Shown here in pieces: positions 1-9,392 of a stretch of DNA of 64,000 nt. The translations under genes and the position numbers were made by a program. The notes beneath the pieces were generated by a model, which was not told where the DNA came from, made no database searches, and worked only from the letters and a program-made list of their open reading frames with translations. Each line of letters starts with the position of its first letter. The stretch's first letter is position 1. This DNA comes from Pelagicoccus sp. SDUM812003 (GTDB lineage: Bacteria; Verrucomicrobiota; Verrucomicrobiia; Opitutales; Opitutaceae). The stretch lies in the NCBI RefSeq assembly GCF_031127815.1, contig NZ_JARXHY010000001.1, positions 62,001 through 126,000 on the forward strand. The letters run 5' to 3'.

Positions 1-1
1 C

Positions 2-826
2 ACCGGGCTGGAAATCGGAGCGACCTTGGTCGAGAGTCCGATCACGAAGCTGGTTACTGTGACCGGCAGCATTCGGGCGGGGCAGGCGATTTGCGCCTCC
101 GCGGCGGAGAACGTGACCGCCCTCTCGCTAGAGCTCGGTGGCAAGGCTCCTTTTATTGTATTGGAAGATGCTGACATCGACGAGGCGGTCGAGGCGGCGG
201 TGGTGGCCCGCTACGCGAATTGCGGCCAGGTGTGCATTTGCAACGAGATGGTCTTGGTGCACGAAGCGGTGGCGGATGAGTTTACCGAGAAGGTGATCGC
301 CCGGGCTTCGCAGATCAAGGTGGGCGACCCGATGAAAAACATCGGCATGGGGGCCAGCACCAGCCCCGGCGGGTTGAAGCGGATCGAGGACATCGTCAAC
401 GAGACGGTGAAGCAAGGCGCCAAGGTCGCGCTCGGCGGCAAGCGTCCCGAGGGCCCGGAATTCGAGAAGGGGAACTGGTACCTGCCCACTATCCTGACCG
501 ATGTGACCAAGGACATGGCGGCGGTGCAGGAAGAGATCTTCGGACCGGTGATGCCGATTGTACGGATTTCCGGATACGAAGAAGCTCTTGAGATCGCCAA
601 TGCGCGAAACGATGGCTTGTCGGCCTACCTTTGGACGAAGAACTACTCGACCTTCATGGACGCGATCCAGCGCATGGAGACGGGAACGATCTTCATCAAC
701 AAGGGCATTTGCGGCTACATCCAGGGCTACCACTCCGGTCACAAGCGCAGTGGCTTGGGGGGCGAGGATGGCATCTACGGCTTGGAAGGCTATCTGCAGA
801 AGCGGACGATCTATCTCAAGTACTAG
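2..826 (+). CDS. Aldehyde dehydrogenase, lactaldehyde (AldA)-type, 5' end outside window
   Basis: NAD(P)-dependent aldehyde dehydrogenase; the frame is open from the first bases, so only the C-terminal part (about 275 residues) is present. The conserved ELGGK segment carries the general-base Glu, and the catalytic Cys lies in [20 protein letters not shown] and a C-terminal [13 protein letters not shown] follow, the last resembling the end of E. coli AldA (lactaldehyde/glycolaldehyde dehydrogenase). The role could be lactaldehyde oxidation after a deoxyhexose aldolase, or oxidation of 3,6-anhydro-L-galactose, which is also done by ALDH-family enzymes in agar degraders; the sequence does not decide. 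A cupin gene follows 21 bp downstream on the same strand. Confidence 0.85.
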   Translation, partial: TGLEIGATLVESPITKLVTVTGSIRAGQAICASAAENVTALSLELGGKAPFIVLEDADIDEAVEAAVVARYANCGQVCICNEMVLVHEAVADEFTEKVIARASQIKVGDPMKNIGMGASTSPGGLKRIEDIVNETVKQGAKVALGGKRPEGPEFEKGNWYLPTILTDVTKDMAAVQEEIFGPVMPIVRISGYEEALEIANARNDGLSAYLWTKNYSTFMDAIQRMETGTIFINKGICGYIQGYHSGHKRSGLGGEDGIYGLEGYLQKRTIYLKY

Positions 827-847
827 TCCGGGAAGGGGAGTTGCGAA

Positions 848-1216
848 ATGAGCAGACACTATCTCATGAGTCAAACGGAGTGCGGGAGTGTTCTCTCCGA
901 AAATGAGGGGCCCTCTTTTAGCCTCTTGGATTTTCCTGGTTGGAAGGGCTTGTCTCTAGAGGATGTTGGGCTGCTTTTTTTCCTGTTCGATATCGAAGCA
1001 GGAGCCGCCGAATTTCCGTTGCACGCATCGGAGGACGAGTGGTTGGCTTATGTGATCGAAGGGGGTGGAGAGCTGTATTCCGGTTTCGGCGATACGAAAA
1101 AGACGGGATCTGTTCGTTTCGCGGAAGGGGATTTCATCACCTTCCACTCGAATACATCGCATGCCTGGAAGAACGGGCAGCAGCGGACGCGGATCCTCTT
1201 TGCCAGGAAGGCTTAG
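848..1216 (+). CDS. Small single-domain cupin protein
   Basis: A 122-residue protein forming one cupin barrel and little else. The first cupin motif region is around FPLHASEDEWLAYVIEGGGE and the second around FAEGDFITFHSNTSHAWKNG, which contains possible metal-ligand histidines. No signal peptide is seen. A GGGGAG-like ribosome site lies just before the ATG, supporting this start. It sits between the aldehyde dehydrogenase and the GH2 gene on the same strand, so it probably belongs to that operon. Cupins in sugar operons are often isomerases, sugar-acid lyases or sensors; the actual reaction cannot be read from the sequence. Confidence 0.75.
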   Translation: MSRHYLMSQTECGSVLSENEGPSFSLLDFPGWKGLSLEDVGLLFFLFDIEAGAAEFPLHASEDEWLAYVIEGGGELYSGFGDTKKTGSVRFAEGDFITFHSNTSHAWKNGQQRTRILFARKA

Positions 1217-1256
1217 CCTATAGACCAGAGGAAATGTATTTAAATAGTGGATAGCG

Positions 1257-3662
1257 ATGCAAGGTCGCTTCCCACCTCGAGAACTATTGAAAACCTACTT
1301 TGTCATGGAAATTGATCTCAGCGGAAATCACTGGAAGATGGAAAAGATTCGCCCCGGAGCTGGGGTGAAGGAGGAATGGCACAAACTGCCTTCCGAATAC
1401 CAAGGGACTTACTTCAATTGGAATCAGGCCTCGGTGCCGGGCGACGTCTACACGGACCTTCAGCGGGCGGGTGAGATTGACGACATCCTGATGGGCCGAA
1501 ACATGGGCAAGGCGAAGTGGGCCCATGAATACGAGTATTGGTACATGTCCAAGTTCAACGCTCCGGAAGAAATGCGGGGCAAGCAGATCGAGCTGGTTTT
1601 TGAAGGCGTCGACTACAGTTGCGAGGTTTGGCTTAATGGTATCTACCTCGGCAAGCACGAGGGCATGTACGAGGATTTTCACTTCGACATAACCCGCCTG
1701 ACCCGTTTCGAGCAATGGTACGAAGGCTGCAATATCATTATGATCAAGCTCGATCCTCCGCCGCGCAACTATCGACGTGTGGCGGGTAAGAAGTTCTGCT
1801 TCTCCGGCGACTACATGCCAGGGTTAGTGCCCTTTGGCATATGGCGTCCAGTCAAGGTGCGTGCGACTGGAATTACGCGTATTCGAAATTTCAGGATTGA
1901 GTCAGATCTGTTGAGCCAGCAGGGGGCAAATGTAAGGGTAGAAATCGAAATTGAGAACTTGGGCTGTCAGCCGATCGAAGTAGATCTGGTTACCCAGATC
2001 CGAGGAGAGAACTTTGAATCTCGCGCGTACCCTTGGGAGGGCGTCGTAACGCTGCGTCCAGGTAGAAACAAAGTTTGTATAGAAGTTCTAATGGAAGATG
2101 TGAAGCTTTGGTGGCCTTGGGATATGGGTGAACAGCATCTTTATGAACTCTCTGCAGTCCTTGTTCATGAGGGCAATCGACTGGACTCCAAACGTGAAGT
2201 GTTTGGTGTGAGGGAGGTTAAGTTGGAAATGAATCCGGGTTTCTTACGGGCGGAAGTTGAGAATCCGTGGACTTTCGTGATCAATGGTAGACCGTACTTC
2301 CTTCGTGGAGCATGTTGGGGTGGTCCTCCGTCCTATTTCTATGGTCGCAACTCCGATAGAAAGTACGAAGACCGTTTGAAGATGGTGAAGGAAGCGAACA
2401 TCAACAATCTACGAATCTTCGGCTGGCACCCTCCGGAAGTACCGAAATTTTACGAACTCTGCGATCGCTTGGGTATCACGGTATGGACGAATTTCGGTTT
2501 TGCGACGCAGGCCTTTGAGGCGACGCCGGAATTTCTGTATGGAGTGCTAAACGAGTGCAAGGCCACGGTCATACAACGCCGCAACCACCCGTCGAACATC
2601 ATTTGGATGGGAGGGGAGGAAGTGTTTTTCTCCGATGCCCATGTCGACAGCGACAACAAGCTGATCATGGAGGAGATCGGTAAGGCGGTAGCGGAGGTGA
2701 CCAATGTCCCTTATGCCTTGGCATCGCCGATGAGTGGCGAGTACGGGCAGAAGCTTGGTTTCGCTCCGAAGGAGTCCTCTCACGCCAATGAGCACTACTA
2801 CGCTGCCGGTCACCTTCTGATGGAGGACTATTACGGCACCATGGACTATTGCGTGATTCCTGAGTTGACAGCGGCCTCGGCGCCGGCGGTGGAGAGTCTG
2901 AAGAAGTTCATCCCCGAAAAGGAGCTCTGGCCGATGGGGCCGAGCTGGGGCTACCATTGGGCGGACCTTACCATTTTGAAGTTGCTCAATGTGGAAGTCT
3001 TTGGCGAGACGCGGGACGGTTCCTTGGAGGAATTCGTAGAGTCGACGCAACTCGCTCATGGGATCATCGCCCAGTATGCATTGGAGCATTTCCGTCGCCG
3101 CAAGCCGCGGGTCAGCGCGGTGGCGCTTTGTCACTTCATGACTTATTTGCCGGACATCAAGTGGGGCATAATCGACTACTATGGCAAGAAGAAGACTGCC
3201 TTCGAGTATGTCACGCGGGCCTACCAGCCGCTGTTGCCCAGTCTCGAATACCGCAAGCGCCGCTTCAATTCAGGTTCTCCGCTGGAGGCCAGCGTTTGGA
3301 TCGTCAACGACTATCATCGCTCCTTCGAGAATCTGATCTTAAGTTGGAAGGTGTTGAGCCCAGCGGGCAAGACTTTGGGCGAAGGTAGCCGGGTGGTTCA
3401 TATAGACGCTGAGAGCTCGAAGGCGTATTTGGATCTGGATACGATCATCGAAGGAAGCGACTACGAGCTCTTTAAGGTCGAGATGTCGATTGCGGACGCG
3501 AAGGGCAAGATCCTGTCCAGCAACTTCCACACGCTGATGGTCGGAGACCAGGAGGCTGCGATCGAGCGCAGTCTCAAGCTCTACGATCAAATGCGCGACG
3601 ACCAGCAAGCCTTTGGCAAGAGCTACTATCGCTACCACGAAGAGCTTTGGGATATCGATTGA
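1257..3662 (+). CDS. Glycoside hydrolase family 2 protein (beta-mannosidase/beta-galactosidase-like)
   Basis: An 801-residue retaining exo-glycosidase with the GH2 layout: an N-terminal jelly-roll sugar-binding domain (about 20-200), an immunoglobulin-like domain (about 210-330) and a TIM barrel (about 345-640), then a beta-rich tail. The likely acid/base is E455 in [15 protein letters not shown] and the likely nucleophile is E536 in [11 protein letters not shown]. The Asn that normally precedes the acid/base is a Glu (E454), which is unusual. No signal peptide is visible, so it probably acts on imported oligosaccharides in the cytoplasm. An alternative start is the ATG at 1305, whose product begins [10 protein letters not shown], a typical GH2 opening. 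A strong terminator follows the stop. Confidence 0.85.
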   Translation: MQGRFPPRELLKTYFVMEIDLSGNHWKMEKIRPGAGVKEEWHKLPSEYQGTYFNWNQASVPGDVYTDLQRAGEIDDILMGRNMGKAKWAHEYEYWYMSKFNAPEEMRGKQIELVFEGVDYSCEVWLNGIYLGKHEGMYEDFHFDITRLTRFEQWYEGCNIIMIKLDPPPRNYRRVAGKKFCFSGDYMPGLVPFGIWRPVKVRATGITRIRNFRIESDLLSQQGANVRVEIEIENLGCQPIEVDLVTQIRGENFESRAYPWEGVVTLRPGRNKVCIEVLMEDVKLWWPWDMGEQHLYELSAVLVHEGNRLDSKREVFGVREVKLEMNPGFLRAEVENPWTFVINGRPYFLRGACWGGPPSYFYGRNSDRKYEDRLKMVKEANINNLRIFGWHPPEVPKFYELCDRLGITVWTNFGFATQAFEATPEFLYGVLNECKATVIQRRNHPSNIIWMGGEEVFFSDAHVDSDNKLIMEEIGKAVAEVTNVPYALASPMSGEYGQKLGFAPKESSHANEHYYAAGHLLMEDYYGTMDYCVIPELTAASAPAVESLKKFIPEKELWPMGPSWGYHWADLTILKLLNVEVFGETRDGSLEEFVESTQLAHGIIAQYALEHFRRRKPRVSAVALCHFMTYLPDIKWGIIDYYGKKKTAFEYVTRAYQPLLPSLEYRKRRFNSGSPLEASVWIVNDYHRSFENLILSWKVLSPAGKTLGEGSRVVHIDAESSKAYLDLDTIIEGSDYELFKVEMSIADAKGKILSSNFHTLMVGDQEAAIERSLKLYDQMRDDQQAFGKSYYRYHEELWDID

Positions 3663-3724
3663 CTGGCCTGAATTGCGTTTTGTAAGAGTGGCGACGAATA
3701 TGGCGTGAAATATTCTGTTTTGCG

Positions 3725-3756
3725 AAAAGCCAACCGGTTGCGCCGGTTGGCTTTTT
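3725..3756 (+). terminator. Rho-independent terminator after GH2 gene
   Basis: A 13-bp perfect stem (3725-3737 pairing with 3743-3755), loop TTGCG, followed by a T run. It closes the aldehyde dehydrogenase-cupin-GH2 unit and separates it from the GH50 gene. Confidence 0.9.
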
Positions 3757-3826
3757 AAGCACGTTCCGATTGAGGAGACTGATGCATTACAATGGTCCCG
3801 GATGGAAGGGCCGTGGCGAAATAGTG

Positions 3827-3854
3827 TTGACTAAAAATTGTCGATTGTATGCAA
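3827..3854 (+). promoter_or_regulatory. Promoter/operator of GH50 gene: TTGACT box plus TTGTATGCAA palindrome
   Basis: TTGACT at 3827-3832 is followed after 12 bp by TTGTATGCAA at 3845-3854, about 75 bp before the GH50 start codon. The same palindrome recurs upstream of many units in this window at a similar distance from a TTGAC-type box. The placement over the spacer and -10 area would suit a repressor. Confidence 0.65.
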
Positions 3855-3927
3855 AAAAGAAAGCCCTTCGGTTGGGCTCTCCTGATCTGCTCGTTTCAAA
3901 GAGCTTCCCCAAAGAACTCCACAACCT

Positions 3928-6132
3928 ATGATAAAAGATACCCCCTTTCTAGTGTTATCCCTCGCCTTGGGCTTGTCGTTGCAAGGACCTAATCTCGGCA
4001 CTGAAGTCTGTGCCCAAACGGATGTACCTGACAGCCTGACGCTCTTTGATTTCGACGAAGGCTTTGATCTTGGGTCTGTCGAAAGCAACGACGCCAATGC
4101 CAGTCTGATTGGCGAGGGTGACCGGCAGCTTCTGGTGGAAACGGGGATTCGCTCTGGCGCGCCTGGAGTAACGCTCAAGCGCTCCTCGGGAAGCTGGGAT
4201 CTCGATCCCTATTATCATGTGAAGATGGACATCAGGAATGTTGGCGAGCATCCGGCGAAGATCATCTTCAAGGTGGGCGATCCGGAGGACGACATGGAAG
4301 GTTGGCAGATGGAGATTCGGTTCGATTTGAAGCCGGGCGAAACCAAGACGGTGGCCGACGATATTTCCACCTCGCCATGGCGCTTTGCCGAACCGCTTGA
4401 GTTGGTGGCGATGCGGGCCGCGCCCGGTTCGGCGAAGACCGATTTGAGCGCTATCGATCAGGTTCGGATTTCCATCGTGTATCCAGATGCTAGGCACAAG
4501 CTTGTGATCGACAACATTCGGGCAACGAATCCGGTGCGTTGGGTTGGTTCCGAGGGTTTTCTTCCGTTTGTCGATCGCTTTGGGCAATACAAGCATGCCG
4601 ATTGGCCAGGAAAAGTCTATTCCAGTGACGACCTTCGTCAATTGGCCCGAGAGGAAGATCGCCGCTTGGCGAGCCATCCCGGGCCATCGCATTTTTGTGG
4701 CTTTGGTGGCTGGAAGGAGGGACCTCAGCTGGAAGCGACCGGGTTCTTCAGGACAGAGAAGCTCGACGGCGCTTGGTGGCTTGTTGATCCTGACGGACAC
4801 CTTTTTTGGTCGCATGGCGTTTGTTGCGTAGATCCATGGGCCTCGTCCACGGGAGTGACAGACCGCGAGGGCTATTTCGAATGGATTCCAGAGAAGGATT
4901 CTCGTTTCGGGCAGTTCTTTGGCAAGGCTCACGGAGCCGCTCATGGATTCTACAAAGGGAGAGGCGAAAGGGATACGTACAGCTTCCATGCTTCGAACTT
5001 GTTTCGAAAGTTTGGCGAAAACTGGCGCGAGGGCTTCAGGCGCGTGGCGCATGCCCGTCTGCGTAGCTGGGGAATGAATACGGCAGGCGTCGCTTCGGAT
5101 CGCGAATTCTGCCAGGACGGCGTCACTCCGTACACGGAAACGGTTTGGGTGAGGGGAACGCGTAAGATAGAGGCCTCGCAGGGATATTGGGGTCCGTTTC
5201 ACGATGTGTTCGATCCCAGCTTCCGTCGGCAGGTTCGTGCTGCGCTGGCTGGTCGGGAGCGGGCAGCGAACGATTCCTGGTGTCTTGGCTTCTTCGTAGA
5301 AAACGAACTTTCGTGGGGCGCTGAAGGATCGCTGGCCGAGGCGGCGCTTGCGAGCCCGGCCGATCAACCCGCCAAGCTGGAATTCGTCTCCGACCTCAGA
5401 GCCAAGTACGCCGACATTCAGTCGCTCAATGCCGTTTGGTCTACTGAATATGCTTCTTGGCAGGCGTTGCTTCAGAGCACCGTACGGCCGGATCGGACCA
5501 AGGCGTGGGATGACTTGTCTGCATTCTATGCGAGGATCGTAGAGACCTATTTCTCGACGGTCCGCGAGGAAATGAAAGCGGTTGCTCCCAACATCATGTA
5601 TTTGGGATGTCGATTGGCTTGGGCGAACAGCGAGACGGTGATCCGGACGGCGGCCAAGTACCAGGATGTGATGAGCATGAACCGGTATGATTACAATGTT
5701 ACGAACGTCGGTTTTCCCCATGGTGTGGACAAACCCATCTTGATCGGGGAATTCCACTTTGGATCGCTGGATCGTGGTTCGCTCCATCCAGGCGTGACTG
5801 TAGCGAATAGCCAGGCAGAGCGAGCGAAGTTCTACAAGGTCTATGTCGAAAGCGCATTGCTCAATCCTTACATCGTCGGTACGCACTGGTTTCAATACGG
5901 TGACCAGAATCCAACTGGGCGTGGCGACGGGGAGAACTATAACGTCGGGCTCGTCGATGTTGCTGACAATCCTTTTCCCGAATTGACGGAAAGCGTGACC
6001 GATGTGGGCGCTCGCATGTACGGTTTGCGTTTTTCGGCCGCACAAGAGAATCGGTTGGTCCAGCCCGAGGTATCGCTGGAGGTGAACGCGATGCAGGTGG
6101 ACGAAGACATGCACAAGCGATCCAATCTGTAG
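3928..6132 (+). CDS. Glycoside hydrolase family 50-like beta-agarase, secreted
   Basis: A 734-residue protein with a signal peptide (cleavage likely after EVCAQ, about residue 30), an N-terminal beta-sandwich carbohydrate-binding-like domain (about 35-200) and a GH50-type TIM barrel. The GH50-like landmarks are WWLVDPDGHLFWSHG near residue 290, FFVENELSWG with probable acid/base E460, and LIGEFHFGSLDRG with probable nucleophile E608. Family members release neoagarobiose or neoagarotetraose from agarose. A paralogue lies at 42624-44909 on the other strand. It appears to be a single-gene unit with its own operator. The GH50 assignment rests on motif memory and on the context of GH117 and GH16 genes. 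Confidence 0.85.
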   Translation: MIKDTPFLVLSLALGLSLQGPNLGTEVCAQTDVPDSLTLFDFDEGFDLGSVESNDANASLIGEGDRQLLVETGIRSGAPGVTLKRSSGSWDLDPYYHVKMDIRNVGEHPAKIIFKVGDPEDDMEGWQMEIRFDLKPGETKTVADDISTSPWRFAEPLELVAMRAAPGSAKTDLSAIDQVRISIVYPDARHKLVIDNIRATNPVRWVGSEGFLPFVDRFGQYKHADWPGKVYSSDDLRQLAREEDRRLASHPGPSHFCGFGGWKEGPQLEATGFFRTEKLDGAWWLVDPDGHLFWSHGVCCVDPWASSTGVTDREGYFEWIPEKDSRFGQFFGKAHGAAHGFYKGRGERDTYSFHASNLFRKFGENWREGFRRVAHARLRSWGMNTAGVASDREFCQDGVTPYTETVWVRGTRKIEASQGYWGPFHDVFDPSFRRQVRAALAGRERAANDSWCLGFFVENELSWGAEGSLAEAALASPADQPAKLEFVSDLRAKYADIQSLNAVWSTEYASWQALLQSTVRPDRTKAWDDLSAFYARIVETYFSTVREEMKAVAPNIMYLGCRLAWANSETVIRTAAKYQDVMSMNRYDYNVTNVGFPHGVDKPILIGEFHFGSLDRGSLHPGVTVANSQAERAKFYKVYVESALLNPYIVGTHWFQYGDQNPTGRGDGENYNVGLVDVADNPFPELTESVTDVGARMYGLRFSAAQENRLVQPEVSLEVNAMQVDEDMHKRSNL

Positions 6133-6208
6133 TCTCGAGCCTCTTCGGCTGGTTCGCCGCTGCAGAGATGGGACCGAACCGCTCTGCAGGCGAACTTGGC
6201 AGTGTGCA

Positions 6209-7450
6209 GTCATCTCTGAAGTCTGCACAAAACGCTGATTTATAAGAAGTTATGATTGGCATATTGCGGTTGATCTGACAAGATCCTTGGCGAATCAGTC
6301 AAAAACCTTGTCGATATGATGAAAAGCGCACCGGAAACGACGCCTCCCAAGCAAGCTTCCTGACGCCCGACCTTTCGAGCATGCTCGACCAGCGGCAGCC
6401 GCTCTGCAGGCTCGCTCGGGCGATAGACTGGAAAGGATTCGAGGAAACCTTCGGTTGCTTCTAAGAGGAGGGCAATCCGGGCAAGCCGATACGGCTGATG
6501 GCGGGACTGCTGATACTCAAGCAGCTGCACGACCTCAGCGACGAGTCCGTCGTCGAGCAGTGGATACAGAATCCCTACCCTACTTTCAGCACTTTACCGG
6601 CGAGATCCACTTCCGCTGGGAGCTTCAGGTAGACCCCCAGCAGCCTGAGCCACTTCCGCAAGCGAATCGGAGCGCAAGGATGCGAATGCGTCCTGAAGAA
6701 GTCGATACGCCTGCATGGCGCGAAGGCGATTGAGGCGACTGTCATCCCGGACACCACTGTCCAGGAGGAGAACCTCACCTATGCCACCGATTACAAGCTC
6801 GCCCGCAAGATTGGCGAGAAGTGCGTGAAGATAGCCGATCGCAACGGAGTGAAGCTTCGCCGCTCCTACCGTCGGACGATCTCCAATCTGATGAAGGCCG
6901 TGCACAACTGTTCCAACCCAAAGCGGGTGAAGAACGCCCGCAAGGCCGAGCGAAAGCTAAAGACCATCTCCGGGAGACTGGTTCGCGAGCTCCAGCGCAA
7001 GCTGCTGGCAGAGCCTCTCAAGGGGCATGCCGAGGAGCTCTCCCTTTTCCAGAGGGTCCTCTCCTAGAAAAGGAAGGACAAGAACAAGGTCTACAGTCTT
7101 CACGAACCCGAGGTGAGCTGCCTTTCCAAAGACACGGATACTGAATCCTGACAAGCCCGCCGCCTCGTACACCGCCTACGAAAAGACCAAGAAGCGAAAA
7201 CTCTTCCGCAAGCGGGCTGGGATCGAGCCAATGATCGGGCATTTCAAAAGCGACCACCGGCTGGGCCGCAACTACCTCAAGGGCCTATCCGGCGACGAGA
7301 TCAACCTGCTGATGGCCGCCGCGGCCTTCAACCTCAAGAAATGGATGAACGATTTTTCTTTCTTGCTTCGCTTGCTCAGGTTCTTCAGCTCGAAACGAGA
7401 AAATCCTAGGATCGCCTGCGGCCGCTTAGAACGACTTTTTCAGAGACGAC
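6209..7450. mobile_element. Decayed IS5-family-like insertion sequence
   Basis: About 1.24 kb bounded by an imperfect 12-bp inverted repeat: GTCATCTCTGAA at 6209-6220 and TTCAGAGACGAC at 7439-7450 (11 of 12 paired). No clear target duplication was found. The right end stops 3 bp short of the stop codon of the leftward peptidase-like gene. The transposase inside is broken, so the element is presumed immobile. Confidence 0.7.
6340..7380 (+). pseudogene. IS5-type DDE transposase, frameshifted and internally deleted
   Basis: Pieces of one transposase can be read in different frames. They include RAIDWKGFEETFG, then an in-frame stop, KPIRLMAGLLILKQLHDLSD, a shift before YFQHFTGEIHFRWELQ, then IPDTTVQEENLTYATDYK with the first catalytic Asp, YSLHEPEVSCLSKDTDT after another stop, and the C-terminal RAGIEPMIGHFKSDHRLGRN. 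Between the last two pieces about 100 residues usually present in this type of transposase are missing. Several shifts, two stops and the deletion make this a clear pseudogene. The fragment at 6825-7067 is the longest undamaged run. Confidence 0.85.
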
Positions 7451-7453
7451 TAG

Positions 7454-9361
7454 CTAGTCCAAGTGCTTCTTCAGGAAGGCGCCTAGGCGTTTCTGATAGC
7501 TGGCGAAAGCAGCATTGTTGGTAATGTGGCTTTCCCACCAGGCGCCTTCGAAAGGCTTATTTACCTCCAATCCGGCATCGGCTGCGATTTGGGCGAAACG
7601 TTGGGTGTCTTCTTTGATGAATGGCTGAGACCAAGTGCCATAGCTGAGGAAGAGAGGGGTGGACATTTTGGATACGTTGTGGAACGGCGCGAGCTTCTTG
7701 ATCTGATCTTCGGATAGTTCGGTCTTGGGGTAGGCGGATAGTCGGAAGCCTGCGGTATGGATAGGCTCTGTTTCTCCATCGATGAGATGGCCCATGGTGG
7801 CGTACATCGCATCGTTGCTTGCGGCGCAGGCGAATCTGCCTGGGTAGGCTGCGGTCGCGTAGGTGGCAATCCAACCGCCTTCGCCGTAACCGATTATCCC
7901 GATCTTCCGGGGATCGATGCCTTTGTTTTGGGCAAGCCAGTCTATGCTGTCTACGATATCGTGGATAGGCTTCAGCGGCCCCTCTGGGGATGTCCAGTCA
8001 ATTTCGAGATCCCCTTTGGATTCGCTGGATCCGCTAAAGTTGAGGCGCATCGTGGCATATCCGAGAGAGGCGTAGTACTGATCGTCGCTATGCCACTGCA
8101 AGTGGTCGAGGCTGCTAAATGGCTGGTTGCGGACGACAATCACGAGGGGGATGTTCTTTTTGGATTTGCGAGGTAGGGTGAGGAAACCCTGTAGTTTGAC
8201 GCCGTCTCGGTTTTCGAATTCGAAGGATTCTTGGGGGGCCGTTTGTTTCGGAGAAACGTCGCCACCGAGGTCGAAGAGGTGGTCCATTTTGGCATTCTTG
8301 AAGTCGAAGGCGAAAATCTGGTGCGGGCGGTCAGGGTAGATTCGCTCTACCACGACGCGGCTGCGAGCCTCGTCCCAATCGAGGATTCGATTATTCGAAT
8401 TCGGGCAAGCCGTGTCTATGTTCCGCTGCAGATTTTGCAAGATGGGATCGAGCCATTTGCTGCTCAGAGTGGCGTCGTTTATATGGACACCGACGAGTTG
8501 CCCGCCTTTTCGGGAAAACACGGGTCGGACTATCTTGTGCATTGGTTTGGCCTCGTCTGCGATCAGTGCTGAGAGCAGTTTGTCTTTCTCGATATCGAAG
8601 TAGTAGATACCGGCCGCTTGCGTTTCGAAACCCTGGGCAACGAGAACGCGGCTGGGGTCCGCATCGAACCCGTACACGGTGCTCCAAGGACTCAGACGGA
8701 TGGGTGACCATTGACCGGTATCGGAATCGTGGGCTAGCCATTCGGGCGTTTGCTTTTCTCGAAGCGGCTTCACGAGTCGCAAGCGGTGTCCGCGATCGGT
8801 GAGGGCCTCGATGCCTGTTCCCTCGCATTCAAAGAGGGCCTCCGATTGCTTGGGGTTTTCGATAGAGAGCCTTAGGATGGCGCAGTTGCCGGTTTTTCCC
8901 GATGGGGGCAGTTTTGCGACTATGAATTCCGGGGAACCGGGGATGGCATCTATCAGCCGATAAACGCCTTGGGCGTCGAGCACTTTCATCGGCTCGATGC
9001 CGCTCAGGCTCGAAGCCTTGGCGAAGACGAGAGCCTTGTTGCCATCGTCCCAACTCGAAATGCCGACAATGTGTTCGTCGTCAATCCAAGCGAAGTTCTC
9101 GAGGCTTCGCTCGCCCCATTCGCCTTTGGTCACATCATGTGGAAAGGCGTATGCCGTTTTTTGCCTAACCAGGTCGCGTACGTAGAGGCGAACGTATCCC
9201 TTGTCGCTTTGGTAGGTGGCAGCGATATGGCTGCCGTCGGGCGATACCTTGATATTGCGGTAGCGGCCGAGGTCGAGAATTGCGTCGGGCTTTTGCGCTC
9301 CAAGCGAAGGCAAAAAGGCAAGTAGGAGGCAGAGATAGAGGATGGGGGCTTTTGAGGTCAT
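7454..9361 (-). CDS. Prolyl-oligopeptidase (S9)-like protein lacking the catalytic serine
   Basis: A 635-residue exported protein: signal peptide (APILYLCLLLAFLPSLGAQ), a beta-propeller-like N-terminal region to about residue 370, and a C-terminal alpha/beta-hydrolase domain. The nucleophile elbow, normally GxSxGG, reads GYGEGG with Gly at residue 493 in place of Ser. The loop that usually carries the catalytic Asp (HGxxD) reads SYGTWSQP. A His remains near the end (WWESHITN). This suggests a catalytically dead or repurposed member rather than a peptidase. It is the second gene of a leftward operon 31 bp behind the dehydratase. Homologues are often found in polysaccharide loci; esterase or scaffold roles are speculation. 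Confidence 0.8.
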   Translation of the reverse strand: MTSKAPILYLCLLLAFLPSLGAQKPDAILDLGRYRNIKVSPDGSHIAATYQSDKGYVRLYVRDLVRQKTAYAFPHDVTKGEWGERSLENFAWIDDEHIVGISSWDDGNKALVFAKASSLSGIEPMKVLDAQGVYRLIDAIPGSPEFIVAKLPPSGKTGNCAILRLSIENPKQSEALFECEGTGIEALTDRGHRLRLVKPLREKQTPEWLAHDSDTGQWSPIRLSPWSTVYGFDADPSRVLVAQGFETQAAGIYYFDIEKDKLLSALIADEAKPMHKIVRPVFSRKGGQLVGVHINDATLSSKWLDPILQNLQRNIDTACPNSNNRILDWDEARSRVVVERIYPDRPHQIFAFDFKNAKMDHLFDLGGDVSPKQTAPQESFEFENRDGVKLQGFLTLPRKSKKNIPLVIVVRNQPFSSLDHLQWHSDDQYYASLGYATMRLNFSGSSESKGDLEIDWTSPEGPLKPIHDIVDSIDWLAQNKGIDPRKIGIIGYGEGGWIATYATAAYPGRFACAASNDAMYATMGHLIDGETEPIHTAGFRLSAYPKTELSEDQIKKLAPFHNVSKMSTPLFLSYGTWSQPFIKEDTQRFAQIAADAGLEVNKPFEGAWWESHITNNAAFASYQKRLGAFLKKHLD

Positions 9362-9392
9362 GAATGGATTTGCTGCAAGTAGAGGGAGGTGG

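Noticed and set aside
3955-6228. Open frame of 757 codons on the minus strand
   Set aside because: It lies antisense to the GH50 gene, has no recognisable domain and has low-complexity Arg/His-rich composition typical of a shadow frame.
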